Program-made: the position numbers and the translations under genes
From: Dendrolimus kikuchii
Lineage: Eukaryota; Arthropoda; Insecta; Lepidoptera; Lasiocampidae
Length of the DNA: 64,000 bases
Assembly (NCBI GenBank): GCA_019925095.2
Contig: CM034413.1
Location: 12,297,001 to 12,361,000 of the forward strand
Direction of reading: 5' to 3'
Shown: positions 54,482 through 64,000 of the stretch, piece after piece
Numbering within the stretch: position 1 is the stretch's first letter
Layout: every line of letters begins with the position of its first letter
The notes under the pieces: model-generated
The model's input: the letters and a program-made list of their open reading frames with translations, nothing else
What the model was told of the DNA's origin: nothing
Database searches by the model: none

Positions 54482-54934
54482 CTCGCTCAAAGGATTAGCC
54501 TCTGTATCCAGCGAGGCAATGTTGCCAGCCTTCTAGGTACAATGCCCAGCGACAGTGGTCTGGTGGGGTGGACGGGCCTTGATACAGGTTTTTTATTTTT
54601 ATTTTTAAGCTAGGATTATTTATATTATGGATTATGGATTATGCCCTCCTTTTTTATTTAGTTCTAGTTTTTAATTTTAGGTTTATTTTTCATACTGTAG
54701 TTTAGTTTTAGTATTTAATTGTATTTTTCTATTGTATTAAATGTACCCCGCAAGGGAACCGGCGTGAAGTTATGTATGTATGTATGTATGTATTAAATGT
54801 AATATGTATTAAATAAAAAAAGTTTTAAATATATTCTATTCTGTAGTCAGATTTTGTTTAATATGTTTATATTATATAATTACATAGTTAAATCATAAAA
54901 TATTTTAATATAAATTATATTATTAAAAATATAT
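54482..54934 (+). mobile_element. polymerase-tail fragment nested in the minus-strand LINE
   Basis: 54482-54560 encodes LAQRISLCIQRGNVASLLGT, the same tail as at 61320; AT-rich 3' UTR-like DNA follows, with a 43-bp RTE-a insertion. Boundaries on the right are approximate. Confidence 0.7.
54746..54788 (+). mobile_element. 43-bp RTE-a insertion with target duplication
   Basis: Consists only of the final codons (CCCCGCAAGGGAACCGGCG), the stop and an ATGT tail. TGTATTAAATGTA lies on both sides (54733-54745 and 54789-54801). Confidence 0.88.
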
Positions 54935-55105
54935 TGGCAGGCGACCGTCATAATACTGATTTCCTTAAAGCGTTCTCTGAGAGACTCCCGAGGGCCGAGG
55001 TTGTAAATTGACCTTACGGCTCTTTTTTGTAAGACAAATATGGTCTCCAAGTCAACAGTATTGCCCCAAAATAAAATACCATATTATATAACACTATGAA
55101 AATAA
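54935..55105 (-). pseudogene. LINE ORF2 fragment, upstream part of the 53746 LINE
   Basis: The minus strand reads YGILFWGNTVDLETIFVLQK, RAVRSIYNLGPRESLRERFK and EISIMTVACQYI, which leads into the NYICNNLSAYKQ segment of 54480. The two parts belong to one element. Confidence 0.75.
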
Positions 55106-55169
55106 CTAAAACTTTTTTCGGTGGTTTCCTAAAACCCAAACGCCGGAAGTTAAACCTAGTTCCATCGCA

Positions 55170-55591
55170 ACTAGTTACGTTTGGTGGCCTGGGGTTGACG
55201 AGGATGTTGAACGAATCCGCCGCGAATGTGAAGTATGTGCGACGCAGGCTGATAATCCACCGCAGAATGCGCTAAGTTCGTGGCCTTGGCCGGGTCGTCC
55301 GTGGGCAGAGTTACATTTAGATTTAATGGACCTAATCGTAGGGAAAACTTATTTAGTAGTAGTGGACGCCATGTCCATGGCTAGAAGTTTTTGACGCTCA
55401 TTCCATCACAAGTAAGGTTACAATTAATAGATTATATGAACTATTTAGTCGTTGGGGGATATCAAAACAGATCGTAAGTAATAACGGTTTTAGGAGTTTA
55501 CAAAGGCTAATGGCATTGAACATATTTTCACAGCTACATATCATCCTGCCTTAAACGGTTTAGCTGAAAATCAGCACGTACCCTAAATAAA
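55170..55591 (+). pseudogene. gypsy integrase fragment, broken
   Basis: Reads VWWPGVDEDVERIRRECEVC (second half of the HHCC zinc domain), WPWPGRPWAELHLDLMD (first catalytic Asp) and TYLVVVDAMSM, then, after stops and shifts, ANGIEHIFTATYHPALNGLA (AENQ contains the catalytic Glu). The second Asp region has become KTDRK and YGFRSL is not readable, so the site is damaged. The integrase family inserts element cDNA; this copy is inactive. Downstream of the SINE the pol C-terminus continues (RRSTKERD region, about 55986). Confidence 0.8.
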
Positions 55592-55906
55592 GTATTTTTT
55601 TTTATTGCAGGAGTTCAGCAGACAGGCAGACAGCCCACTTAATGGAAAGCGGTTATCATCGCCTATAGACATTTGCAACATCAAAAGTGCTACTACAAAT
55701 GCGCTGCTGCTCTCTTAAGGGAGACTGGAACCTGGTCACTAACGCCGGAACACAAGATTTTTATGGCGACATACTTAAGACCAAGGGTCGTAGCCATCCA
55801 GTCGGGCAAATGCCCTAACACCTGGCTGTGGGTAGTTTTGTCGCCTCTTACGACAGGCCGCCCGGCCGCAGTAAATTATATTCTTTCTCCGTTCCTGCAC
55901 GGATAA
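55592..55906 (-). mobile_element. SINE-like S1, full length, in the gypsy remnant
   Basis: T-run at the left, GCACGGATAA at the right. Confidence 0.88.
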
Positions 55907-56420
55907 TTAAAAAATAAGCGCTTCAATCAAAACAGGACGTTAATAGATTGTTACGGACTTTTTTGTTAAAGTAATTCACAGACACATCGATCAACTAAGG
56001 AACGGGATTAGCCGTAGTCCTTCACCGTCTGGTGATACGCGCGGACTGTGGTTTCCCAACACTAGCCCTCTGGCGTAGTCCCGAGATAGAGAGCTAATTG
56101 ACTCCAACAGTAACCAGTCTGCGGCGCACAAAGATGCTCTGAGCCAAAGGAACAGTACATTAGAGCCTCAGCCAGGACCCAGAAATTTAGTCCAGGCTCA
56201 GGAACAACCTCATATTTCTGAACAAAGTTCTGATCTGTTAGCAGACTCGACAGCCCAGGGACTCCCCATAAGGCAATGCTAAGTAAACCGCCTATTTATA
56301 AACATTGAGTCTTAGGTTTCTTTACCTGTTAGTAGTACTCTTTAGATTAGTCAGGGGAGATGTAATGTTTGTATTATGAAGGTTTATTGTATATTTATAT
56401 CGATATATATATAGTCAGCG

Positions 56421-56649
56421 TTCGAAGGTCTTTCCAAGTAACAGACGCGATGAATTTAAAGTCTGCACCATCAACCCAATTACGGCATTAAAGCGCAAAA
56501 GTATCTATTGCATGGCCCTTCGTATACAATAAGCTTCCGAAATCTCTTAGAGAACTGCCATGTACACTATTTAAGAAAAAAATAAATTTGCTGCTGACCA
56601 CTAAATGCTATTATAATATAAACATGTTTATGGACGATGAAACACTATG
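56421..56649 (+). pseudogene. LINE ORF2 C-terminal fragment
   Basis: Reads YNKLPKSLRELPCTLFKKKI and ends TKCYYNINMFMDDETL, a tail typical of several insect LINEs. It replaces the remainder of the gypsy LTR. Confidence 0.6.
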
Positions 56650-56668
56650 AACTGACATAAATATATTT

Positions 56669-57252
56669 ACATACATACATACATATATATATAACTTCAC
56701 GCCAGTTCCCTTGCGGGGTAGGCACGAACAACAGAGCGCCATTTAGGCTCATTCTTACACACCTCACTTGCTTCTTTGACATTCATAACTCTTGTCATGC
56801 ACGCTTGTCTGATCTTAAGGCTCCTAACATCACCTTCTGCTAGTACACGATCAATTTGATCATGGAAACTGTGTCGTGGCCTTCCACGACTTCTGCATCC
56901 ATCCACTTTTGCATTGTATATCTGTTTATTCATTCTTTCATCATGCATTCTTTCTACATGTCCGAACCACCGGAGCATTCCTTTCCTTACCTTCACCCCG
57001 ACACTCTCTTTCAGACCAACTCTCTTTCTTACTTCGGTATTACGAACGCGGTCCGCAAGCGTCACTCCGCAGATTTTGCGCAGTGCTCGCATCTCGACCG
57101 CGTTTACTCTACTTTCATGCTCTTTCTTCCATACCCAACTCTCGCTTCCATACGTGAGCGTAGGTACCAGCACCGCGTTGTGTACGGTGAGCTGGGCCTT
57201 CTGGCTGAGGTTCTTAGCGCCTAGAAGTTTACCTAACGCTCCATTCACACTA
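56669..57252 (-). mobile_element. RTE-a LINE, 5'-truncated, with target duplication
   Basis: ATAAATATATTT at 56657-56668 and 57253-57264. The minus strand holds an intact C-terminal frame of about 185 residues, from NGALGKLLGAKNLSQKAQL to AYPARELA (56697). Confidence 0.92.
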
Positions 57253-57564
57253 ATAAATATATTTGACATGATTTAATAGTAGACATTTTATTATTTAGAT
57301 TAATTATAGATTATTATTATACTGTATATCTTTGATTATTATTATTAATTTTTAATTCTAATTGTATTGATTCATTGTTTGTAAAAATATTTTTATAAAT
57401 TAATATTGTAATTTTAATTTTGCACGCCCAATTATGGGCCGAATGCATTGATACGGTAAAACATCTTTGTACATGCATTACGCAATAAATATATTCTATT
57501 TTATTGATGTTTTGTAATGTCATGTCATGCGGTCAATAAAATGTGAAAATCCGAGTTTATTTCG
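57253..57564. other. no recognisable feature
   Basis: AT-rich DNA; possibly a LINE UTR. Confidence 0.4.
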
Positions 57565-57690
57565 GAATATTACAGTTTTACCTAGATCTATCGTCTCATT
57601 TAATAGAAGTCTCAGGTGACCAAAAGGCTGGCCTGTACTTGGGGGTGTTGCCAAGCGCCAGAATGCGGCCAGAGTTTTAGGCATGTTCCC
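57565..57690 (+). pseudogene. LINE C-terminal fragment
   Basis: Diverged piece of the 16165 block (GGCTGGCCTGTACTTGGG, AATGCGGCCAG). It ends where the gene D 3' homology starts. Confidence 0.6.
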
Positions 57691-57865
57691 ATTTGTACAC
57701 GATTTAAACTTTAGACGTCTGTTACCAAATAACATAAATTGTGTCATTAAAATGTTTTTTAAAACGGTCTTTCCAGAGCAGGTTCTAATAGTACGCATTG
57801 CATTTAGCAACTGACATAGGGCATAAACATAAAAAAACCAAATGTAACTAATATTTTATTAACAT
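57691..57865 (-). other. 3' flank of gene D
   Basis: Homologous to the B and C 3' flanks (CAGAGCAGGTTCTAATAGTACG) but more diverged. No HelA copy adjoins. Confidence 0.65.
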
Positions 57866-58705
57866 TTACACTTGCGTTGTATGTAATATTGTAACAGGAC
57901 CTGGTAAAAGTCTAACTAGTTTAACACTGTCTGAATAAACTATATTATTATTTTGATCAAAAGCACATCCGTACGCTTGCTCTAAATCAACAATCTTTTC
58001 AACAGTCAAACTATCTTCCTTAACAACGTAGACACCATCTATCGTACATATGTGAACAATTCCTTTCGTGTCTAGAGCAAATCCTCTGATTGTAAGACGA
58101 GGACTGTTGTACAAAACAGTATCTTTAGTGCCTTTTTTCTGACTGTATAAACCTGTATCATTAGTGAAGTAAATAAATGCATCATCTATGAAAAACTGAT
58201 CGACTTTAGTATCCTCCAAATCTGGAAGTTTTTTCGACACCTCATTTTCAAATGTGTACAGGGATTTCATTGGGAATAGGGAAGAGTAACTTAACGCATC
58301 TTTGTAATACACACTCCATATAGTAGCGCCTTCCGCTCTAATAAACATTGCTTTGTCATCCACGGCGTCATACTTGTACAAACTATCGCTGTCTTCTATA
58401 TAAACATCATGGGAATATCTGTCTAATGCTAGAGCGAACGCACCAGTTACTCCTTCTATATTTTTAAATTCCTTAGTATCTAAGTTAAGTCTGGCGATAG
58501 CGCGTGCAAAATTTGGAAGATAGTATGTAAAGTATAGTACGTTGGATTTTAGATCAGCAGTTAATAAAGCTGGATAGGCAATATTTTTGTGTAAAATTTC
58601 TTGCTTGTGGCACACGCCATAAACAGTTACACCATCACAGGTCTCTCTTTTGACGACTCCTGCTTGGATTGTAAGGAGACCAGACAGGATCAATATGAGC
58701 TTCAT
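57866..58705 (-). CDS. ommochrome-binding-protein-like secreted protein, paralogue D
   Basis: 279 residues; the most divergent copy. Signal peptide MKLILILSGLLTIQA as in A. The four cysteines are kept. The conserved sequon is NDT (NDTGLYSQ) instead of NAT. Loop residues at 60-70 read YLPNFARAI and the C-terminus is longer by a few residues and different (GPVTILHTTQV). Changes to charged residues occur in the framework (ENEVSKKLPDLED; EDSLTVEKIVDLE). The frame is intact, so it may be functional. Start at 58705: splice acceptor AG at 58712-58713. Unlike A-C it has no Helitron at its 3' side, so it separated earlier or lost it. Ligand specificity is unknown. Confidence 0.8.
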   Translation of the reverse strand: MKLILILSGLLTIQAGVVKRETCDGVTVYGVCHKQEILHKNIAYPALLTADLKSNVLYFTYYLPNFARAIARLNLDTKEFKNIEGVTGAFALALDRYSHDVYIEDSDSLYKYDAVDDKAMFIRAEGATIWSVYYKDALSYSSLFPMKSLYTFENEVSKKLPDLEDTKVDQFFIDDAFIYFTNDTGLYSQKKGTKDTVLYNSPRLTIRGFALDTKGIVHICTIDGVYVVKEDSLTVEKIVDLEQAYGCAFDQNNNIVYSDSVKLVRLLPGPVTILHTTQV

Positions 58706-59261
58706 TCTGGTCTGTAAAATAAAAAGATGTTTACAATAAGGATAAAATGTGTTTAGCAGATATCATTAAAATAAAGATTGAGCAATGTAAATGATTATGA
58801 CATAGTTTATCTGTGCCCAGAAGAAAAACTTCTGAGTTGGTAACTAAGACACATTCGGAACATTTGTAAGTGTTACCATTATCTTTTTTGGAGTTTACTC
58901 TTTCAAAATCGATTCTCACCTAAGGCCCCCGGTATGGAAATTTTATCAGGTGTGAAATAATACAAGCGCTATTATAATTCAAAACGTCATGTTTTTTCCT
59001 TCTTTGAAAATACTCCAGTATTAGAGCGACCAAAACAAAAAACATTTTGTTAATGAAAGTAATTTAAATGCTAATATGTACGTCATGTTAATGTTTACCT
59101 TCAGTTTGCTTCATTAAGTTAATATATTTCGTGTGTGTCGTCTTTGGACAAAAACCTCTCCTATATTGGCTTGGTTACCCAGATGAGTTTTAGTAAAACT
59201 ACTATTATATCTATGTCAGACGCTTTAGCTGATATCACATATATGATTTTAATCTTTAACC
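58706..59261 (-). promoter_or_regulatory. leader and upstream block of gene D
   Basis: Acceptor at 58712; the TATA position reads GATAAAA (complement of 58941-58947), a weakened form. The upstream block matches A, B and C. Confidence 0.5.
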
Positions 59262-59499
59262 CAGGTGGTAGGGCATTTGCCCAACTGGATGGCTACCACC
59301 CCTGGTCTAAAATATGTCGCCATAACAACATTGAGTTGTGTTCCGGCATTAGTGACCAGGTTCCAGTCTCCATTAAGAGAGCAGCAGCGCATTTGTAGCA
59401 CCTTTGGTGTTGCAAATGTCTATAGGCGATGGTAACCGCTTTCCATCGAGTGGGCTGTCTGCCTGTCTGCTGAACTCCTGCAATAAAAATAAAAAAAAA
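59262..59499 (+). mobile_element. SINE-like S1, 5'-shortened
   Basis: Starts CCCAGGTGGTAGGG, ends CTGCAATAAAAATAAAAA. The place is empty upstream of C (TTTAATCTTTAATTAATATG). Confidence 0.88.
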
Positions 59500-59554
59500 C
59501 TAATATGTTTGTGAGTGTGATTGGTGTTTATATGTCTAAGGCTAAATAGTTATC

Positions 59555-59836
59555 AACAACGTCTCTCTTCCATCGTTCAAGGTCGTATTCTCACTTTCTT
59601 TGGACATATTACACGACGAGAGGACACGTCGGTGGAGCGACTCGTAGTCCAGGGCAAACTGGAGGGCACGAGGGCGCGCGGTAGACCGATCAAGTCAAAA
59701 CCGCACTAAATGGTCCACTTCACGAATGCACGAGGAAAGCTACAGTACGAGAGGAATGGCGACGAATTGTGAAGCTTGCCACCACCCCTGTCATGAGGAC
59801 CACGACCACTCTGCCAAGAGTGTGATGACGGAGAAG
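59555..59836 (+). mobile_element. LINE 3' fragment with target duplication
   Basis: AAATAGTTATC at 59544-59554 and 59837-59847. Encodes QGRILTFFGHITRREDTSVE and EGTRARGRP, then, after a shift, VREEWRRIVKLATT. Another RTE-like family; the equivalent position upstream of C is uninterrupted. Confidence 0.88.
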
Positions 59837-60030
59837 AAATAGTTATCTGTCTGTTTGCATGTCTTGTTTCTTTTCTTGTCGCCGCCCTTGTGCGGCCACT
59901 GTCGCCTTGCACGGGCACATGTTGGAGTAAGCTTCAATCGTGCGTGTTACGAAGGGCTGAAAGTATTTTTTCAGTGTACAGATCTTGGAGAGAAATAACG
60001 ACAGTCATTTTTTAAGTTTTTATTATTCCG

Positions 60031-60150
60031 TCGTTCCGGCCACTTTTCAGTAGCCGTGATCACACAAAGGTGTTAAGTGTCAATTAGTATCGTTATAGTT
60101 TTATTTAACTTGCACATTGTAATTATTTAGTATTATTGTTTGTGTATGAT
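60031..60150 (+). repeat. dispersed repeat P
   Basis: Copy of the 1475 repeat with CCGTGATCAC. Confidence 0.55.
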
Positions 60151-60155
60151 TCTTA

Positions 60156-60370
60156 TCCTACTAATATTATAAACGAGAAAGTTTGTAAGAATGTATGGAT
60201 ATATGTTTACTATACTATACTATGTACTCTTTCACGCAAAAACTACTGAATGGATTTTCATAAAACTACATCAGAATAACACATATTAGTTTATAAAGAT
60301 ATAAGTGTGAATTACCAAAATATAATGATATTTCATCACCACGCTGGTGATAACCGCGGGGCGCAACTAG
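60156..60370 (+). mobile_element. small non-autonomous Helitron (215 bp) with visible empty site
   Basis: TCCTACTAATATTATAAAC at the left after A (60155), CTAG at the right before T (60371). In the block upstream of gene C the same flanks join directly as GATTCTTA-TTTAATC (38083-38097), the unoccupied site. Confidence 0.93.
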
Positions 60371-60767
60371 TTTAATCTATTGTAGAAATAAACCTCTCAT
60401 TTCAACAGGAACCTTTTTTGTATGACGTGTTCTATATTTAGATTACATTAGAATGTAGTACGTCGTTCCATCAGTTCTTATTAGGTACCCAAGTATCCGC
60501 TACACGTATATTTATTTATTTATTTCCTTTCCACAAAACATAACAATAAAGTGGGAATTTTTTAACTATGGGTGGAAAAGTGGGGAGCCCAAACTAGGAA
60601 AAAAATCCTGTCATTATGGCACTCCTGACCCCTCACCTCCAGCTTAAAAATACAAGTATATAGTAAATGACACTAATGTTTATAAAATATGCTAGTGGTT
60701 TAAGTTATATATGAATTATATGAGCATGTGCCTGTGGTGTGGATGAATATAGGTATGTGAGTGTGAT
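60371..60767. other. no recognisable feature
   Basis: ATTT repeats near 60510-60525; unassigned. Confidence 0.4.
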
Positions 60768-60855
60768 TTGTGTGTGTGCGTGCGTGCGTGCGTGCGTGCG
60801 TGCGTGTGTGTGTGTGTGTGTGTCTGTTTGTGTGTGTGTGTGTTTGTGTGCGCAT
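60768..60855. repeat. GTGC/GT microsatellite
   Basis: GTGC then GT units with short interruptions. Confidence 0.95.
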
Positions 60856-60971
60856 ATGATTGTTATTGATATCCCATCACTTGAACTGTAAAGATAATTA
60901 TTTAATAGGCTGTATAAGGTTTTCAATGATTTCATAATCAATTATTAATACGTCGCGCTCTTGTCAGCGCC

Positions 60972-61447
60972 GACGTGCCAGCCGTTCTCGGACCGAACGG
61001 CCTGATCCGCGACGATGGCAAGAGGCCCGACGGTATGACTTTAATTCCCTGGAGTTTGGGAAGGCCGCTAGTGTGGGACGTTACCTGTGTCGACACACTG
61101 GCGCCTTCTCAACTCCAGGAGTCCAAAGTTGGGCCCGGTCGCACTGCCACTTCTGCCGAAAACCTCAAACGGCTCAAATATGTAACCCTTGGAACAGGTT
61201 ACATATTTGAGCCGTTTGGGGTGGAGACTTTGGGCCCATGAGGGCCAAGTGCCCACAAATTATTTAAAATAATTAAAAGACGCCTAGTCGACAATACAGG
61301 AGACCGGAAGGCTGGAGCTTACCTCGCTCAGAGGATTAGCCTTTGTATCCAGCGAGGTAATGCTGCCAGCCTTCTAGGTACAATGCCCAGCGACAGTGTT
61401 CTGCTGGGGCTGGACGAGCTTTAATATAGGTTTTATTTTAATTTTAG
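60972..61447 (+). pseudogene. LINE-type polymerase C-terminal domain with one stop
   Basis: The frame from 60972 reads [57 protein letters not shown], then an in-frame TGA at 61239-61241 (codon that is Trp in the 10144 copy), then AYLAQRISLCIQRGNAASLL. I recall the [23 protein letters not shown] and IQRGN motifs as the terminal domain of a widespread invertebrate RT family. Upstream catalytic parts are missing. Otherwise intact. Confidence 0.75.
61166..61218. repeat. 22-bp perfect inverted repeat with 9-base loop
   Basis: CAAACGGCTCAAATATGTAACC, of which the first 20 are CAAACGGCTCAAATATGTAA, faces its exact complement across CTTGGAACA. It lies within the polymerase-tail reading frame. Confidence 0.92.
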
Positions 61448-61608
61448 GTTTTAAGGTGATGTCAGGAGCCTTAAGAACAGACGAGCTTGTATGACAAGAG
61501 TTATGAATGTCAAAAAGGCAAGTGAGGTGTGTAAGAATAAGCCTAAATGGCACTCTCTTGTTCGTGCCTACCCCGCAAGGGAACTGGCGTGAAGTTATCT
61601 ATGTATGT
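61448..61608 (+). mobile_element. RTE-a LINE 3' fragment with target duplication
   Basis: ATTTTAATTTTAG at 61435-61447 and 61609-61621; ATGT tail at the right. Confidence 0.88.
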
Positions 61609-61892
61609 ATTTTAATTTTAGTTTTTTTACTATTGTATATATATTTTAAGATAGGTTTATTTATAGGATATTTTAGTTTTTGTTAATAGATGTTAACTTT
61701 TATTCATATAAATATAATTCCTATAGCTTTAAGCAATAAATTATAAAAAAATTAATAGAAAAGATTCGACTTCCTTTTTGAGTTTATAGTGTTTTAATTT
61801 GTATAAATCGGTAGTTAGCTTTGAACTTGTTATGCATGTGCCGTATTATTTCCCGGTCCACAACCAACATTTATTACTAACAACTTTGAATA

Positions 61893-62006
61893 CCAAAGTT
61901 ATGAATGTCAAAGAAGCAAGTGAGGTGTGTAAGAATGGGCCTAAATGGCGCTCTGTTGTTCGTGCCTACCCCGCAAGGGAACTGGCGTGAAATTATGTAT
62001 GTATGT
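61893..62006 (+). mobile_element. RTE-a LINE 3' fragment with target duplication
   Basis: AACTTTGAATA at 61882-61892 and 62007-62017. Confidence 0.88.
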
Positions 62007-62108
62007 AACTTTGAATATCGAATTGTAATTCTTAATTTAACAATAAAAAATATTATTTAATATATATAAATTTTCACTACACAAAGACATTGCATTAATG
62101 TACTATCA

Positions 62109-62434
62109 TCAATGATAATTTTTTTTTTTATTGCAGGAGATCAGCAGACAGGCAGACGGCCCACTTGATGGAATGCGGTTACCATCGCCTATGGACATTT
62201 GCAACACCAAAGGTGCTACAAATGCGCTGCTGCTCTCTTAAGGGAAACTGGAACCTGGTCACTAATGCCGGAACACAACTCAAGGTTGTTATGGCGACAT
62301 ACGTTAGACCAGGGGTGGTAGCCATCCAGTCAGGCAAATGCCCTACCACCTGGCTGTGGGTTGTTAAGTCGCCTCTTACGACAGGCCGCCCGACCGCAGG
62401 CAATTGTATTCTTTCTCCGTTCCTGCATGGATAA
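62109..62434 (-). mobile_element. SINE-like S1, full length
   Basis: T-run at the left, GCATGGATAA at the right. Inserted after TCATCAATGATA, which in the paralogous block (38495-38506) continues uninterrupted. Confidence 0.9.
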
Positions 62435-62469
62435 ATTTGTTCTATGTTCTAGTTTTTATTTGTTTAAGG

Positions 62470-62767
62470 TATAACAACCACCTTCGTCTGCATAGATTTA
62501 TTAGTCTATGCTAATTGTCATTGTCTATTATTCTTCTTCTTACGTTTTTTTACCATTACATGACGTCACGTACGTCCACAATAATAATAATAATAATAAG
62601 GCTTTCGCTCGGTAAATGGGTGAAGGGCCAGATGCAGAAGGCGGTTCTCCTGAGCACGGCACGCATTGTGAGGAAGTTCCTGTCTCTGGAGCCTAACCAC
62701 CGGTAGCTTGGACCCTAGGCCCCGCTGTCGACGGACGTCATCTTTTTATATATTTTTTTAATATGTG

Positions 62768-62806
<39 letters not shown>

Positions 62807-62948
62807 TAAAAAACATAAAAAAGAAAATAAACAAATATATGTGAAATAATAATAATAATCGGCAGACAAACACACACATTGTATACAATAAATTCCATTA
62901 TTTTACCAAATACAAGTTTCATTTCCAATCCATTATTTGTGTATGACA
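62470..62948 (+). mobile_element. LTR-2 LTR, interrupted
   Basis: LTR parts 62470-62583 and 62890-62948 match 41700-41874. A nested piece separates them, flanked by ACAATA on both sides. Confidence 0.7.
62586..62885 (+). mobile_element. LINE 3' fragment nested in LTR-2
   Basis: Encodes KWVKGQMQKAVLLSTARIVR and ends SLEPNHR, a LINE C-terminus, followed by AT-rich 3' UTR with an AT array. The last ~30 bp (CGGCAGACAAACACACACAT) equal the 3' end of the tRNA-derived SINE at 42832, showing that SINE and LINE share a 3' end. Confidence 0.65.
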
Positions 62949-63231
62949 TATAGTGGTGCCGAGATTATTCAGTTATATATAATATCGTCTCAGAGCAAGT
63001 TATTTCGAATATATTTTTAATTTCCATATGAAAATGTCTGCCTGACACGAAGACAAGACATATTTTAAAAAATAATTACAATTATTATTTTACATACATA
63101 ATATAATTACAAAAAATTACATTTAAAACTTCACTATGGCGAAAGAAGAAATAAAAGAATTAATATTAAAAGAGGGCAATACAAAAGAACAAGGTGAGAA
63201 AAATACCTCAAAGAACATTATGGACCATTAA
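62949..63231 (+). mobile_element. LTR-2 leader with short gag start
   Basis: PBS-like TGGTGCCGA at 62954, then the leader known from 41892. ATG 63136 opens a 31-residue frame (MAKEEIKELILKEGN...) ending at 63231, probably the truncated N-terminus of gag. Confidence 0.55.
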
Positions 63232-63304
63232 CAATAGGCAACTATGAAGTAGGATTGAAAATTTTCAGTTAAATTACATTGACGAAAATAAAGACAAAGA
63301 AGGT

Positions 63305-63562
63305 TGTTATGTCTCGAACATCGCTCGAAGACTTTCGTCTTCGAACATTGCGGGATCAAAGACTTGATATTATGGCTACATTATAATAATGAAATCTGTC
63401 GGAATAAGAACCAACACTTACCACGTTTCGAACAAGCCAAATGACACGATATTCACATGTGAACCGATGGTCTAGATCGCCTCGTATATATTTAGAATGC
63501 GGCTGGGAAAACCCAGTGATACCACTATAAAAATTAACCTTTTAACTCTAGATAACTAATCA
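63305..63562 (+). mobile_element. LTR-1 long terminal repeat
   Basis: 258 bp TGTTATG...AATCA, preceded by AAAGAAGGT. Upstream ~45 bp match those before the LTR at 43500, so a 3' LTR. Confidence 0.75.
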
Positions 63563-63584
63563 AAATCATAATATTGTCATAAGC

Positions 63585-63725
63585 TTTCTGCGTTTCGGCC
63601 ACTTTTCAGCAGCCGTGATCACGGAAGATAAGGATGTCAGGTATCGATAAGTATTGTTACAATTTTATTTAGCCTACCGCCAAATTGTTCATCTTGATTT
63701 TGTTTATGGTTATTATTTACTCTAT
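63585..63725 (+). repeat. dispersed repeat P
   Basis: Fourth copy, GGCCACTTTTCAGCAGCC and CCGTGATCACGG. Confidence 0.6.
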
Positions 63726-64000
63726 GTGTTGGAGCTTAACGGTTCTACTCTGCTAGGAGGGGAGCTGCCAATACTGCAACACACGCCTAGTCTGCTTTAC
63801 ACCGTCCGGCGACGCTTACGCATATAATAAACCACACATCGTTTACCTTTGTCGCGTATAATATCTGTACTGTGGTCACAATAAAGCTAATACAATCAGA
63901 ACAGTCCACTGATTACTACAAGAACCCATACCAGCCAGGGAGGAGCCTAGACATGATTTTTTTTTTTTGTTTTGGTTAAGTACATTTGTTCATCAATTAA
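63726..64000. other. no recognisable feature to the window end
   Basis: TGTTGGAGC start and CAATAAAGC near 63880 could belong to an LTR, but no partner is present. T-run at 63957-63968. Confidence 0.35.

Larger units (their letters stand above)
55150..56420 (+). mobile_element. gypsy-type LTR retrotransposon 3' remnant
   Basis: Integrase, C-terminal pol and the start of the 3' LTR: AGGGGAGA purine tract at 56363-56370, then TGTAATGTTTGTATTATG. An S1 SINE interrupts at 55592-55906. Confidence 0.8.

Overview
The window looks like lepidopteran (moth) nuclear DNA. It is AT-rich and very gene-poor. It carries four genes resembling the moth ommochrome-binding protein, Helitrons with typical lepidopteran ends, and R1-, Jockey- and RTE-clade LINEs. 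All assignments come from reading the sequence and remembered family motifs; no database search was possible.

Genes. The only convincing intact host genes are four secreted ommochrome-binding-protein-like paralogues: A (12963-13793, +), B (19296-20123, -), C (35250-36077, -) and D (57866-58705, -). Each is one coding exon that begins 7 bases after a conserved 3' splice site, behind a conserved promoter-like leader. A, B and C each have the same Helitron family next to their 3' end, so gene and Helitron were duplicated together. A with its Helitron faces B with its Helitron as a large inverted repeat around 15.2-16.4 kb. B and C are almost identical in the last 40 percent of the gene and the 3' flank but diverged upstream, which suggests gene conversion. 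C and D share several kb of upstream sequence, and each serves as an empty-site reference for insertions in the other.

Mobile elements by region. 0-12 kb: LINE 3' ends, a THAP-finger relic, Helitrons, an A-tailed SINE-like family, a 257-bp MITE inside an LTR element's leader. 12-22 kb: the A/B inverted pair. 22-24 kb: a disrupted LTR. 26.6-28.7 kb: a complete but dead Tc1/mariner-group transposon with DD82E spacing (Sailor-like), TIRs and TA duplication, interrupted by a LINE. 28.9-32.7 kb: a decayed Jockey LINE. 33-38.5 kb: Helitron plus gene C. 39-44 kb: an RTE fragment between AT repeats, a 1038-bp hAT element with 8-bp target duplication, LTR fragments, a tRNA-derived SINE, a small Helitron. 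44.8-47.6 kb: R1 LINE, Pao-type gag fragment, transposase N-terminus. 48.5-53.4 kb: a complete LTR retrotransposon with an exact tRNA-Tyr primer-binding site, a polypurine tract, a 5-bp target duplication and one intact 636-codon ORF, but no visible protease, RT or integrase. 53.4-57.2 kb: LINE and gypsy relics. 57.7-62.1 kb: the gene D block. 62.1-64 kb: SINE and LTR fragments.

The items least like known systems are the ORF-only tRNA-Tyr LTR element, the Helitron family with an internal 9-bp minisatellite, and the ommochrome-binding-protein paralogues with patchy loop divergence and a conversion tract.
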